A stretch of DNA of 64,000 nt from Phocaeicola plebeius (GTDB taxonomy: Bacteria > Bacteroidota > Bacteroidia > Bacteroidales > Bacteroidaceae): NCBI RefSeq assembly GCF_003437535.1, contig NZ_QSQT01000002.1, positions 1 through 64,000 of the forward strand, in the 5' to 3' direction. Shown piece after piece: positions 1 through 8,845 of this stretch (positions are counted from its first letter, which is position 1; every line of letters begins with the position of its first letter). Made by a program: the position numbers and the translations under genes. Below the pieces are notes generated by a model that worked only from the letters and a program-made list of their open reading frames with translations, was not told where the DNA came from and searched no databases.

Positions 1-4
1 TCAT

Positions 5-44
5 AAAAAACACCCCAAAAGTTTTGTGTCTAACTTTTGGGGTG
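5..44 (-). terminator. Intrinsic terminator closing PUL1
   Basis: A perfect 13-bp inverted repeat (CACCCCAAAAGTT at 11-23, AACTTTTGGGGTG at 32-44) has an 8-base loop and, read on the minus strand, is followed by six T. It lies about 90 bases after the stop of the GH28 gene, so it probably ends the minus-strand PUL1 transcript. The arm also resembles terminal repeats of IS3-type elements, so an insertion-sequence end is an alternative. Confidence 0.7.
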
Positions 45-132
45 CAGTACAAACTTATGTTGAGACAGCCTCTTAAAAAAAGGAATTTAGAAATGTACCG
101 TTTCACAACGGCATTTTTAAAAACACTTGGGG

Positions 133-1533
133 CTATTTTTGAATTACCCCAGCTGTATTTTCCAAGTGTATATTTTCTGCAGCATAATCAGGACGGGTAT
201 CTCCCCAATTGACTGTACATCCTTCCATTTGGATGTCGGATGCTGTGTGGAAGAAGAATCCATACGTTTTTCCTTTTAGAAAGCCTTCTCCGTCGCATGG
301 ACGCTTATCGTATACCCCACCTTCAAAAGTGGTCCGTTTGTGGAGATTTACTTCTACCTGGTCAAAATAAATTCGGTTGATTTTGTCTATCGTATCTCCA
401 CTGACAAATATTCCGTTTTCACTTGTACATTTGATATTGTGGAAATAAATACGGCTGACTTCTCCACAAGCACCTTTTACGGCTCCTTTCGGGAAACGCC
501 ATCCGGCATCTTTATGATTTCCTACTGCACGTGGGAAAGATGTGACGTAAATCGGTTCTGCTTTTCCCCACCATACATCAGAGAAGAAGCGGCAGTCTAC
601 AATCATATTTGAGAATATGACGTTGGTAACTGTACCTTCATCACGGTTTTGAATACCTATGCCCCGGTTGCTGTCTTTGATGATGCAATTAGTGAATAAC
701 ACATTGTTGATTTTGTCCATGTTTTCCGAACCGATTTTTACGGCGCATGAACGTGAAGTCATGGTGCAGTTGGTCACTACCACGTCTTCACAGCTTCCAT
801 ACTGTTCAAATTCACGTCGGTTCTTCAGACAGATACAGTCATCTCCTGATTCGATGAAGCAGTTGGAAATACGTACGTCTTTGGAGTGGTCTATATCAAT
901 TCCGTCACCATTACGTATTTTCAGGTCATTAAGAATGCTGATACCATCAATCATTACATTGTTGCAACCTATTAAGTGTACAGTCCAGTAAGCGCTGTTG
1001 CAGATGTTCACATCACGTATGACAAGTTTTTCTATGTTGGTCAGTGTCAGAACATGTGGACGCGGGTCGAAATCGGTGACAGGTTTCAACTCATAAGAAT
1101 CTTCCAGTTCCTTTCCCATGAATGCAACTCCGTTTCCGTCAATGCTTCCAGTTCCGGTGATTGATACATTTTTCAGGTCCTTTCCACTAATCCACATCAT
1201 GCCTTCTCCTCGGTTGGCACCGAATGCACTTTCTGTATAGATGCTTTCGTCTGGATTTGCCAGCAAACGGGAGTTAGGGGCCAGTTGTAGCTCTACGTAA
1301 GAAGCTAACTTAAATGGTCCGCAAAGAAACGTATGCCCGGATGGAACAAGCACTGTTCCTCCGCCTGCTTCCGAACAAGTATTAATAGCTTTCTGAATGG
1401 CTGAGGCGTCATCGGTTTTTCCATCTCCCGTAGCACCATAGTCCATGATGTTGTAAACCCCTGTTTGAGGTGAATGGCATGCTCCGAATAAGAAGATGCT
1501 AAGTAGTGCAAAAAGAATGTGTCTTGTTTTCAT
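133..1533 (-). CDS. GH28-family (polygalacturonase-like) lipoprotein
   Basis: This 466-residue protein has a lipoprotein signal (LFGAC, Cys19) and a right-handed beta-helix of the GH28 family, starting with the usual YGATGDGKTDDASAIQKAI segment. The family hydrolyses galacturonide or related bonds in pectin-like chains. The Asp motifs are present: NGDGID near residue 208 and GDD near 229. The His motif GHG is replaced by SCAVKIG near 262, and the RIK motif reads GIGIQN. The substrate is therefore uncertain and may not be pectin. It is the last gene of PUL1, 20 bases after GH92, and probably acts at the cell surface or in the periplasm. The fold assignment is firm, the specificity is not. Confidence 0.85.
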   Translation of the reverse strand: MKTRHILFALLSIFLFGACHSPQTGVYNIMDYGATGDGKTDDASAIQKAINTCSEAGGGTVLVPSGHTFLCGPFKLASYVELQLAPNSRLLANPDESIYTESAFGANRGEGMMWISGKDLKNVSITGTGSIDGNGVAFMGKELEDSYELKPVTDFDPRPHVLTLTNIEKLVIRDVNICNSAYWTVHLIGCNNVMIDGISILNDLKIRNGDGIDIDHSKDVRISNCFIESGDDCICLKNRREFEQYGSCEDVVVTNCTMTSRSCAVKIGSENMDKINNVLFTNCIIKDSNRGIGIQNRDEGTVTNVIFSNMIVDCRFFSDVWWGKAEPIYVTSFPRAVGNHKDAGWRFPKGAVKGACGEVSRIYFHNIKCTSENGIFVSGDTIDKINRIYFDQVEVNLHKRTTFEGGVYDKRPCDGEGFLKGKTYGFFFHTASDIQMEGCTVNWGDTRPDYAAENIHLENTAGVIQK

Positions 1534-1553
1534 TATGCAAATTTTTTACGTTT

Positions 1554-3884
1554 TTATTCTGCAACCTCAATTAAGGAAGGTGGACAATCTTCAGGAGTAT
1601 TTCCCCATGTTTTGTTGGGAGTATTTCCCATTGTAAATACCATCTCACCTCCTGCTATAATATCTTTGTGCGAAATATAGTTCTTGGTATAAGCCTTCCC
1701 GTTTAAGGTTACTTTTTGTATGTAGATATTTTCTTCAGAGGCATTCTCTGCTTGAAGAATAAATGATTTTCCATTTTCCAGATGTAGTACAGCTTTAGGG
1801 AATGAAGGACTGGCCAATACATAGAAAGGTGAACCTGGACAAACTGGATAAAATCCTAAAGAAGCAAAAATATACCAGGCTGACATCTGTCCTGCATCGT
1901 CATTACCTGAAAGTCCTCCTGGAGCATTCAAATATTCAGTTTCCATGATATGGCGTATTGCCTGTTGCGTTTTCCAGGGCTCTCCTGCATAATTAAACAT
2001 GAATGCGACTTGGTGGCAAGGCTCATTTCCGTGCCAATAGCGGTGTTCGCTGAACATCGAATCCAGTTTCAGAGCAAATTTTTCTTTTCCTCCCATGTAC
2101 TCCATCAGTCCGTATGGATCATGTGGCACATACCATGTGTAATGGCAAGGAGCTCCTTCTGTGATAAATTTGGCAAACTGGAATGCGTTTTGTTCTTTCA
2201 AGAACGTGCCGTCGGTATGTCTTCCTTGCGCATAGCCTGTTTGCGGGTCAATCACATTACGGTAATTCAGGGCACGTACGGACAACAACTTGTAATCTTC
2301 GTTCTTTTGAAGCTGTTTGGCTACTTGGGAGAGGACAAAGTCATCGTAGGCATATTCCAACGTACGTGACACCTGTTCTTTTGTGTGGAAGGCATCGGGC
2401 ACACTATCCTCTAATGGGATGTAACCATATTTTAGGTACGATTGCAGTGCACGGCGTCCCATTCCATTTTGATAGTCTTTTTTATTAGCAGGTGATTCGA
2501 AAGCATTTTTTCGCATGGCCTCGTAAGCCTTTTCTATGTCGAAGTTACGTACGCCTTTTATGTAGGCATCTCCTATAGCTGCAATGCAATGATCGCCTAT
2601 CATGGCTGCCGTATAGCTGTTCCAGCATGGGAAAATAGGGATCCATCCTCCTTGTTCAAACTTATTAATAAGCGATTGCATCATGTTTCCTCCCTGAGTA
2701 GGATATAACAAGTTGATAAGTGGATGCAGGGCACGATAAGTATCCCACATACTGTAGTCATCGTAGTATACTTCATTCGATGCCAGTTGGAGAATCGAAT
2801 CTTTTTGGGCGAAAGCTGGATACCTGCCATCTACGTCATTGAATGTACGTGGTAGGAAAGAAGCCCGGTAGAAAGCTCCATAGAATTTCTCCTTGGCCTC
2901 TTGGTCTGGTGTTTCCACTTCAATAGCAGACAGATGTTTTTCCCAAATGGCAGTAAGTTCTTTCTGTGTCTGGTTGAAATCCCAATGCGGAATTTCTTGC
3001 TGCATATTCTTTTCAGCTCCTTCTTTATCGGTAAATGAAGAAGCCGCTTTGACTAATATCTGTTCGTCGTTTTCTACATGAAAACCTATATATATGCCGA
3101 TGTTTTTTTCTTTCTCAATTTTAATTTGTCCCGGGAATACACTGTCTTCACGGAAGGTCCCGAATTCGCAAGGTTCCTTTTGGTAGTCAATGATAAAATG
3201 ACCGCTGTATCCGGCAGGTTCTCCCCAGCCTTGATAAATGCGGTGTACGGGGTTGTATCCGTAGATACGTTTTTGAAGGGTATCTATTTCAATGTATCCT
3301 TCTCCTTCATCGCTGTTAGGATTGACGATGAGATAGGCTTTTCCTGCCTTCTGGTAGGTAAAGCGGAATATGGCCGACCGCGAACGGCCTGTCATTTCAG
3401 CCTGAAGATGCTCTTCGGGCAAAGTAACTGAATAGTAGGAAGGGGTAGCCGTTTCCTGTTCATGTGCGAAACGTGTCCCTCTTTTTTCGGGTATGCAGCG
3501 TAATGAATCGAATAACGCTGACAATGTCATAGAACCGTAATCCTGGGTGCATCCTCCTGTAATCCAGTGCGAATTGCGGAAGCCTTGAAACAAGGAGTCA
3601 CGGTAATAATAAGGTGCGATGCATTTTTGCTCGGTATCCTGTGTCTGTGGTGTCCAGAAGTTCATCCCGTTAGGCTCCAGTACGGCAGGCAGCGTCTGTC
3701 CGTATTCCTCCGTGTGCTTTCCAAACATGCCGGCAGTATGCGTGATGCTGGCGGCAGTGCTCATTCTTGTGTCAATGTATGGCAGAAGCCTCTCGGTGGT
3801 CTGACCGTGAGTGCATGAAATAACCAATGGGGTGATTGTTCCCAAAAACAGTGATTTGAATAATATGGCAAAATGCGTCTTCAT
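1554..3884 (-). CDS. GH92 alpha-mannosidase, exported
   Basis: At 776 residues this has normal GH92 length. These calcium-dependent exo-alpha-mannosidases trim mannose from N-glycans or mannans. An N-terminal signal with VISC (Cys24) suggests a lipoprotein. Family blocks seen in order are AGMFGKHTEEYGQTLP near residue 52, SHWITGGCTQDYGSM near 104, the GNEP acid motif near 619, and the GGLSGNDDAGQMSAWY block near 655. It lies 197 bases after SusD and 20 bases before GH28. The gap to SusD holds a perfect palindrome and a -7-like box, so it may have its own promoter as well as read-through. The linkage specificity (alpha-1,2, 1,3 or 1,4) cannot be read from the sequence. Confidence 0.93.
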   Translation of the reverse strand: MKTHFAILFKSLFLGTITPLVISCTHGQTTERLLPYIDTRMSTAASITHTAGMFGKHTEEYGQTLPAVLEPNGMNFWTPQTQDTEQKCIAPYYYRDSLFQGFRNSHWITGGCTQDYGSMTLSALFDSLRCIPEKRGTRFAHEQETATPSYYSVTLPEEHLQAEMTGRSRSAIFRFTYQKAGKAYLIVNPNSDEGEGYIEIDTLQKRIYGYNPVHRIYQGWGEPAGYSGHFIIDYQKEPCEFGTFREDSVFPGQIKIEKEKNIGIYIGFHVENDEQILVKAASSFTDKEGAEKNMQQEIPHWDFNQTQKELTAIWEKHLSAIEVETPDQEAKEKFYGAFYRASFLPRTFNDVDGRYPAFAQKDSILQLASNEVYYDDYSMWDTYRALHPLINLLYPTQGGNMMQSLINKFEQGGWIPIFPCWNSYTAAMIGDHCIAAIGDAYIKGVRNFDIEKAYEAMRKNAFESPANKKDYQNGMGRRALQSYLKYGYIPLEDSVPDAFHTKEQVSRTLEYAYDDFVLSQVAKQLQKNEDYKLLSVRALNYRNVIDPQTGYAQGRHTDGTFLKEQNAFQFAKFITEGAPCHYTWYVPHDPYGLMEYMGGKEKFALKLDSMFSEHRYWHGNEPCHQVAFMFNYAGEPWKTQQAIRHIMETEYLNAPGGLSGNDDAGQMSAWYIFASLGFYPVCPGSPFYVLASPSFPKAVLHLENGKSFILQAENASEENIYIQKVTLNGKAYTKNYISHKDIIAGGEMVFTMGNTPNKTWGNTPEDCPPSLIEVAE

Positions 3885-4011
3885 GAATTTTCAAACTACG
3901 TGAAAGCGTCTTTTTGTTTCTGTAAAAATAAGGAATGAAATGGTATATTCTTTGTGGGATTAAGACTATTAAACTTGTATTTGGTAAATGTTGTAGTAAA
4001 ATTGTCTTTTG

Positions 4012-4019
4012 CAAACCTA
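4012..4019 (-). promoter_or_regulatory. Possible -7 box before GH92
   Basis: The minus strand reads TAGGTTTG, a full match to the Bacteroidetes TAnnTTTG element, about 128 bases upstream of the GH92 start. No well-placed -33 element is seen. The palindrome at 4035-4070 lies just upstream. Confidence 0.35.
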
Positions 4020-4034
4020 ATGTTGGAATAGCTC

Positions 4035-4070
4035 AAATTATCGGTGAGGTATTTTCCTCACCGATAATTT
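4035..4070. promoter_or_regulatory. Perfect 15-bp palindrome between susD and GH92
   Basis: AAATTATCGGTGAGG (4035-4049) is exactly complementary to CCTCACCGATAATTT (4056-4070) across a 6-base loop. It lies 11 bases after the susD stop. No long T run follows on either strand. It could be an attenuating or 3'-end-stabilising hairpin for the susCD message, or an operator for the possible promoter downstream. Confidence 0.6.
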
Positions 4071-4081
4071 ATATAGAGTAA

Positions 4082-5773
4082 TTATTCTCCGTATCCAGGA
4101 TTCTGTTTCCAGTTGGTGTTTGCATTGAGTACGTCACGTGCCAACGGTAGCAGACGATATTGGGGATTAGCTGCATCCGGATTATAATCATACTTAAATC
4201 CCCAGTCACGCTCAAAGTCACCAAAACGAATTAGGTCGTTACGACGCCAGTGTTCGTCGAGGAATTCACGTCCACGTTCGTCCAAAATTTCCTGGAGATC
4301 CGGGTCATGATTCAATTCTGGAGCGTGTACATACGTGCGAATCTGGTTGAATAGACTTTGAGGTGTGTCGCCTAATGTAGCTGTACCGCCACGGACAATA
4401 GCTTCACATTTCATCAAGATAATGTCTGCATAACGGAAGATAGGTACGTCGTTGTCTTGGTTACGACTGTATACGTTGTAATCGTTGATATCTGGGAAGA
4501 ATTTGATGGAACGATAACCTTGTGTCCATCCGGTTAAAGTTGCGCCACAATTGAGGTCTGCATCTGGTGTTCGTATAATAACATTACCAGAATTGTCTGT
4601 ATAACTGCCAGTTGCCAAAGAAATAGATTTGCTGAAAGTGACTAAATCTCCTTTATAAGTGTTTCGTACGTTAGTTGGCATACCTGTTGCATTATCATAT
4701 TGGTATACATCGAAAGACTCCTCATCAATATTTTCCCCTGTATTTCCGGCAATTACTGTATTACGGTCATCTCCTGGCAGGCAGAATAATTCAACAAATT
4801 CAGGGGTTAGAGTCATGTTACCACCTACAGAATTGGTCATTTCAATACTATAGAAACCATTGTCGTTCTGTCCACGACGCCAGGTACGAAAACGGGCATA
4901 AGTCATACCTTGTGCGGTGACAGCATCATACGGCATGGCATAGATAAAGTCTTTGATTTGTGCACCGTTGGTGTACATGAACTTTTCTTTGTAACCGTCG
5001 TTTAAATTGAATAGTTGTGACTTGATGACGCGATCACAGGCTGCGATACAATCATTCAATTTTTCATTAGGCGTAGTAGAGGACCAACTGGAGCTGGTAA
5101 CATCTTGTGTATACACGTTCCAATTGATATACAGTTTAGCCAATAGTGCATCAACCATCCAGCATGTTGGTGTGCCGTAGGTCGATTCAGATACTTCACT
5201 TGGACAGTTATCACGTACAGCAAGTAGTTCTGTTTCAATCCATTTAGCTACTTCTGCACGTGGAGAACGTTCGATGGCTGAATTGTTGTCTACCACTTTG
5301 TAGTCAATGATGGGGGTATCTCCCCAGTTGTCCATCAAAAGGAAGGTGTAGAAGGCACGAACGGCGCGGAGTGGGGCGGTGAGGCTTGCCTGGTCTTCAC
5401 CTTCTCCTAAGTCCATCAGTAACTGGTTGCAATTTACAATACCAGCTTGAATATCGTTGTAAACCGCCAGCTGGCTGTTGCTGGCATCCGCATTGACCAT
5501 GTGGAGAGAAATGTTGGACATATCACGTCCGTTTAGGTAATCTCCATCGAAACTGACTGCGGTATATTCGTCGGAGTTGCAAGATATGAGTTCGTCATAA
5601 CGGCGCCCCAAAGCACCGCGGAAGGCGTAATAAGCATTGTTTATGCGCGCACTCAGTGCAATCTCAGAATCAGGATATTCAGTGTACTGAGACTTGATGT
5701 CTACGTCTAGGTCCGTACAACCGACAGTTGTAAGTGCCAGTAAGGCAGCAGAAATAAAATATCTTGTTTTCAT
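4082..5773 (-). CDS. SusD/RagB glycan-binding lipoprotein (PUL1)
   Basis: This 563-residue lipoprotein has the signal MKTRYFISAALLALTTVGC (Cys19). SusD proteins sit on the outer surface as a lid on the SusC barrel and bind the incoming oligosaccharide. The N-terminal helical repeat region (RAVRAFYTFLLMDNWGDTPI near residue 130) and the C-terminal block with FRYADIILMKCEAIVRGG, then ILDERGREFLDEHWRRNDLIRFG, are typical. The order susC-susD with a 24-base gap is the standard arrangement. The ligand cannot be predicted from sequence, but its neighbours GH89 and GH92 suggest host-type glycans. Confidence 0.96.
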   Translation of the reverse strand: MKTRYFISAALLALTTVGCTDLDVDIKSQYTEYPDSEIALSARINNAYYAFRGALGRRYDELISCNSDEYTAVSFDGDYLNGRDMSNISLHMVNADASNSQLAVYNDIQAGIVNCNQLLMDLGEGEDQASLTAPLRAVRAFYTFLLMDNWGDTPIIDYKVVDNNSAIERSPRAEVAKWIETELLAVRDNCPSEVSESTYGTPTCWMVDALLAKLYINWNVYTQDVTSSSWSSTTPNEKLNDCIAACDRVIKSQLFNLNDGYKEKFMYTNGAQIKDFIYAMPYDAVTAQGMTYARFRTWRRGQNDNGFYSIEMTNSVGGNMTLTPEFVELFCLPGDDRNTVIAGNTGENIDEESFDVYQYDNATGMPTNVRNTYKGDLVTFSKSISLATGSYTDNSGNVIIRTPDADLNCGATLTGWTQGYRSIKFFPDINDYNVYSRNQDNDVPIFRYADIILMKCEAIVRGGTATLGDTPQSLFNQIRTYVHAPELNHDPDLQEILDERGREFLDEHWRRNDLIRFGDFERDWGFKYDYNPDAANPQYRLLPLARDVLNANTNWKQNPGYGE

Positions 5774-5797
5774 ATTTTTATGTCTCCATATTTTAGA

Positions 5798-8700
5798 TTA
5801 GAAGTTTACATTTACACCTACCATGAATGTACGTGTACGCGGATACTGGGTATTACGCCAGTCCATACCAGGTGTCAGACCTCCCAGATAGACTTCCGGA
5901 TCTAATCCCTTGTAGCCGGTAATGGTAAATACGTTATTGCAGGTGGCATAGATACGCAGGTTATTCACCCAATTGCCTAACTTTCCGAAATTGTATCCCA
6001 GTGTTAATGTAGCCAGGCGGAAATAAGAGCCATTTTCCAGATAGCGGTCAGAAGGACGCTGTGCATTGGAATCAGAGAATTTTTGTTCTGTGGCCACTTC
6101 GCTTAACACGTTTTTCCCAGCTGCTACCAACCCAACGTTATTATAGTAGTTTCGGGTTGCATTGTAGATCTGGTTTCCTGCTACACCTTGGAAGAAAGCA
6201 GTTAGTGTCCAGTTTTTCCATGTGAAATCATTGTTCCATCCGTAAGTCAATTTAGGTTGTGCGCTACCTGTTTTGCGGCGGTCTTCGTCTGTTGGGGCGT
6301 CGGTCGTTCCAATCAGTTTTCCATCGGCATCATAGTCGTTGAATACGGATACTCCGCTTTCATTGTAGCCAGCCCATTCGTAAGTATAGAACTGTCCGAT
6401 AGGAGAACCTTCCATAATGCGTTGTACATTTTGACCTGAGAATCCGCCAACATCAGGGTCAGACATATCAATGTAAGGTACAGAATAGGATGCGTTGGTC
6501 AATTTCTCTACCACGTTTTTGTTATGTGACAGGTTAAGGGTTGTACTCCATGTGAAGTTATGGGTTTGCACAGGCACAGCATTGATGGTGATTTCGATAC
6601 CCTTGTTGCTGATATCACCTACATTGGCTGTCATGGTACCATAAGGATAGCGGTTGGTAGAAACCGGATAATCATAAATTAAATCACTGGTACGTTTGTC
6701 GTAGTATTCGATGGTACCGCTCAGGCGGTTGTGAAGGAAACCGAAGTCGATACCGATGTTGAACATACTGGTACTTTCCCATTTCAAATCCGGATTAGCA
6801 TTTCGGGTAGCTCCCAGCATTCTATAATTGGATGTGCTTCCATCTGGATTTACGTAGGTGAACCATCCTGTAGCACCATACAGGGGACGTGCGATAAAAG
6901 CGTCGAATCCCAAAGAGTTTCCGCTTACACCGTAGCCAACTCTTAATTTCAAGTCATCGAATACGTGTTGGTTTTTCATGAATTGTTCCTCTGTGATGCG
7001 CCATGCTGCAGATACAGATGGGAAAGTTGCCCAGCGATTGTTTTCACCGAAAGCAGAAGAACCGTCTCGACGAACAGTTGCTTGCAGTAAGTATCTGCTC
7101 TTATAGCTGTAATTAATACGTCCATAGAAGGAGATCATTCTCAGTGTAGAGAGGTTGTTACTGATGACGTCATTAATATCTATGTTATTGGCCATACCCA
7201 AGTTGTGGTAAGTTAAATCGTCATTATAGAAATTATAGACTCTCAGTCCGAAACCGTCGTTGTTGTCAGCTTGTTCCCATGAGTAACCCAGCATGATACC
7301 TACTTTATGTGCATCTGCAAAAGTATGGTTCCAATTCAGGTAAGTTTCCATCTGCTTGCGGATGTTTTCTGTAGTGCTACGGTCTGCCTGTCCGTGTTTC
7401 GAAATAACTGAAGGCAACTGGGTTTGTGTGGTATTGTAGATGTTGTAGATGTATTGTTGGTTTTGGTATGAAAGATTAAGATTCCAGTCCAGACCGTCGA
7501 TGATATGCAGGGTGGCTTGCGCTGTACCTTGCAACAATTTTTCTTTTGTGTCATAACGGTCTTCGTTAATCATTGACAGCGGGTTATAGTTCTGTGAAAT
7601 ATTCAGGTTACGATACCATGTACCATCTTCATTTTTTACAGGAACCAAAGGGTTGTAGTAGTACATTGCATCCAATACGCTACGACCTTGGATGTCGGTT
7701 GGTCCTGTAGAACTATTACGGATGCTGGCATTTAGACTGAGGGCTAATTCTAAACGGTTATTTAGAGCTTTGGTTTGTACGAAGGTACGTGCATTCAAAC
7801 GATCCATATTAGTGCCTCTTACCACACCTTCACGGTCTTGGAAGTTAAGTGAAGCACTATAGTTTGTTTTTTCATTGCCGCCGTTAATAGATACGTTATG
7901 ATTATGGCTGAAACCAGTACGTAACACTTCATCTTGCCAATTGGTGTTAGCCGGATTATCTACATTGTAGTAATCATTCAGCTGGGTAATGTTATTTGTT
8001 TTGGCATAGCTTAGTAACTCATCTGCCGTCATCATATCTAAGGTCTTTAAGGTACGATCCCATGCTACGTAACCGCTGTAGCTTACACTCGTACGTCCAT
8101 CTTTCTTTCCTTTTTTCGTAGTGATGATAATCACACCATTGGCAGCTTTAGAACCATAGATGGCTGTAGCAGAAGCATCGCGCAAGACATCGATACTTTC
8201 GATGTCTTCTGGAGCTACCAGAGAGATACTTACTCCCGGTACCCCGTCTACTACGTAGTAAGGTTCCATAGCCTCACCGGTACGCAGTGAAGAAGCACCA
8301 CGCAAAGAGATGGAAGCCGAACCGTTCGGGTCGCTGGTATTGGCGATAGTCAGCCCAGGAACTTTACCTTGAAGCATCTGAGCCGGAGTTGTAATAACAC
8401 CGACATTCATATCTTCTGCTTTTACAGTAGTAATAGAACTGGTTACATCTTTACGTTGCATGCTACCATAACCAATAACAACCACCTCGTCTAAAGTTTC
8501 TGTATCTTCTTTCAAGGTTATATTCATTCTATTACCTCTCACTACATTTTCTTGTGAAAGAAAACCGATATAAGAGAATACAAGTGTTTTACCTTTCTCT
8601 ACTCGAAGAGAAAAATTACCATCCATATCAGTCACGGTTCCGTTGGTAGTTCCTTTTTCAACTACGTTTACTCCAATCAAAGGATCACCGGATGTACTTT

Positions 8701-8815
8701 TTACATGTCCTGTAACTGTGAGCTGCGCAAATGCCCATGAGACATTCATCAGAAAAAGAGCCATAAACAAAGCGAATGGCCTTAGTCTTGCATTTTTCAA
8801 TTGTACTTTACACAT
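5798..8815 (-). CDS. SusC/RagA TonB-dependent transporter (PUL1)
   Basis: This 1005-residue outer-membrane transporter begins with a signal peptide ending near WAFAQ. It continues with a CarboxypepD_reg-like domain (VTGHVKSTSGDPLIGVNVVE, residues about 34-110) and a plug containing LDEVVVIGYGSMQRKDVTSS and VLRDASATAIYGSKAANGV. The 22-strand barrel follows and ends in an aromatic residue (VNVNF). There is no STN domain, so it is probably not controlled by a FecR and sigma pair, unlike the SusC at 31237. It imports oligosaccharides using TonB and ExbBD energy. It starts 30 bases after the acetyltransferase gene and is followed by susD, consistent with one operon. Confidence 0.96.
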   Translation of the reverse strand: MCKVQLKNARLRPFALFMALFLMNVSWAFAQLTVTGHVKSTSGDPLIGVNVVEKGTTNGTVTDMDGNFSLRVEKGKTLVFSYIGFLSQENVVRGNRMNITLKEDTETLDEVVVIGYGSMQRKDVTSSITTVKAEDMNVGVITTPAQMLQGKVPGLTIANTSDPNGSASISLRGASSLRTGEAMEPYYVVDGVPGVSISLVAPEDIESIDVLRDASATAIYGSKAANGVIIITTKKGKKDGRTSVSYSGYVAWDRTLKTLDMMTADELLSYAKTNNITQLNDYYNVDNPANTNWQDEVLRTGFSHNHNVSINGGNEKTNYSASLNFQDREGVVRGTNMDRLNARTFVQTKALNNRLELALSLNASIRNSSTGPTDIQGRSVLDAMYYYNPLVPVKNEDGTWYRNLNISQNYNPLSMINEDRYDTKEKLLQGTAQATLHIIDGLDWNLNLSYQNQQYIYNIYNTTQTQLPSVISKHGQADRSTTENIRKQMETYLNWNHTFADAHKVGIMLGYSWEQADNNDGFGLRVYNFYNDDLTYHNLGMANNIDINDVISNNLSTLRMISFYGRINYSYKSRYLLQATVRRDGSSAFGENNRWATFPSVSAAWRITEEQFMKNQHVFDDLKLRVGYGVSGNSLGFDAFIARPLYGATGWFTYVNPDGSTSNYRMLGATRNANPDLKWESTSMFNIGIDFGFLHNRLSGTIEYYDKRTSDLIYDYPVSTNRYPYGTMTANVGDISNKGIEITINAVPVQTHNFTWSTTLNLSHNKNVVEKLTNASYSVPYIDMSDPDVGGFSGQNVQRIMEGSPIGQFYTYEWAGYNESGVSVFNDYDADGKLIGTTDAPTDEDRRKTGSAQPKLTYGWNNDFTWKNWTLTAFFQGVAGNQIYNATRNYYNNVGLVAAGKNVLSEVATEQKFSDSNAQRPSDRYLENGSYFRLATLTLGYNFGKLGNWVNNLRIYATCNNVFTITGYKGLDPEVYLGGLTPGMDWRNTQYPRTRTFMVGVNVNF

Positions 8816-8845
8816 AAACTTAGATTTTTAAAAGGTTAGTTTTTA

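Noticed and set aside
2893..3431. Plus-strand open frames inside the GH92 gene
   Set aside because: They are antisense shadows of a clear GH92 coding region, with no family features.
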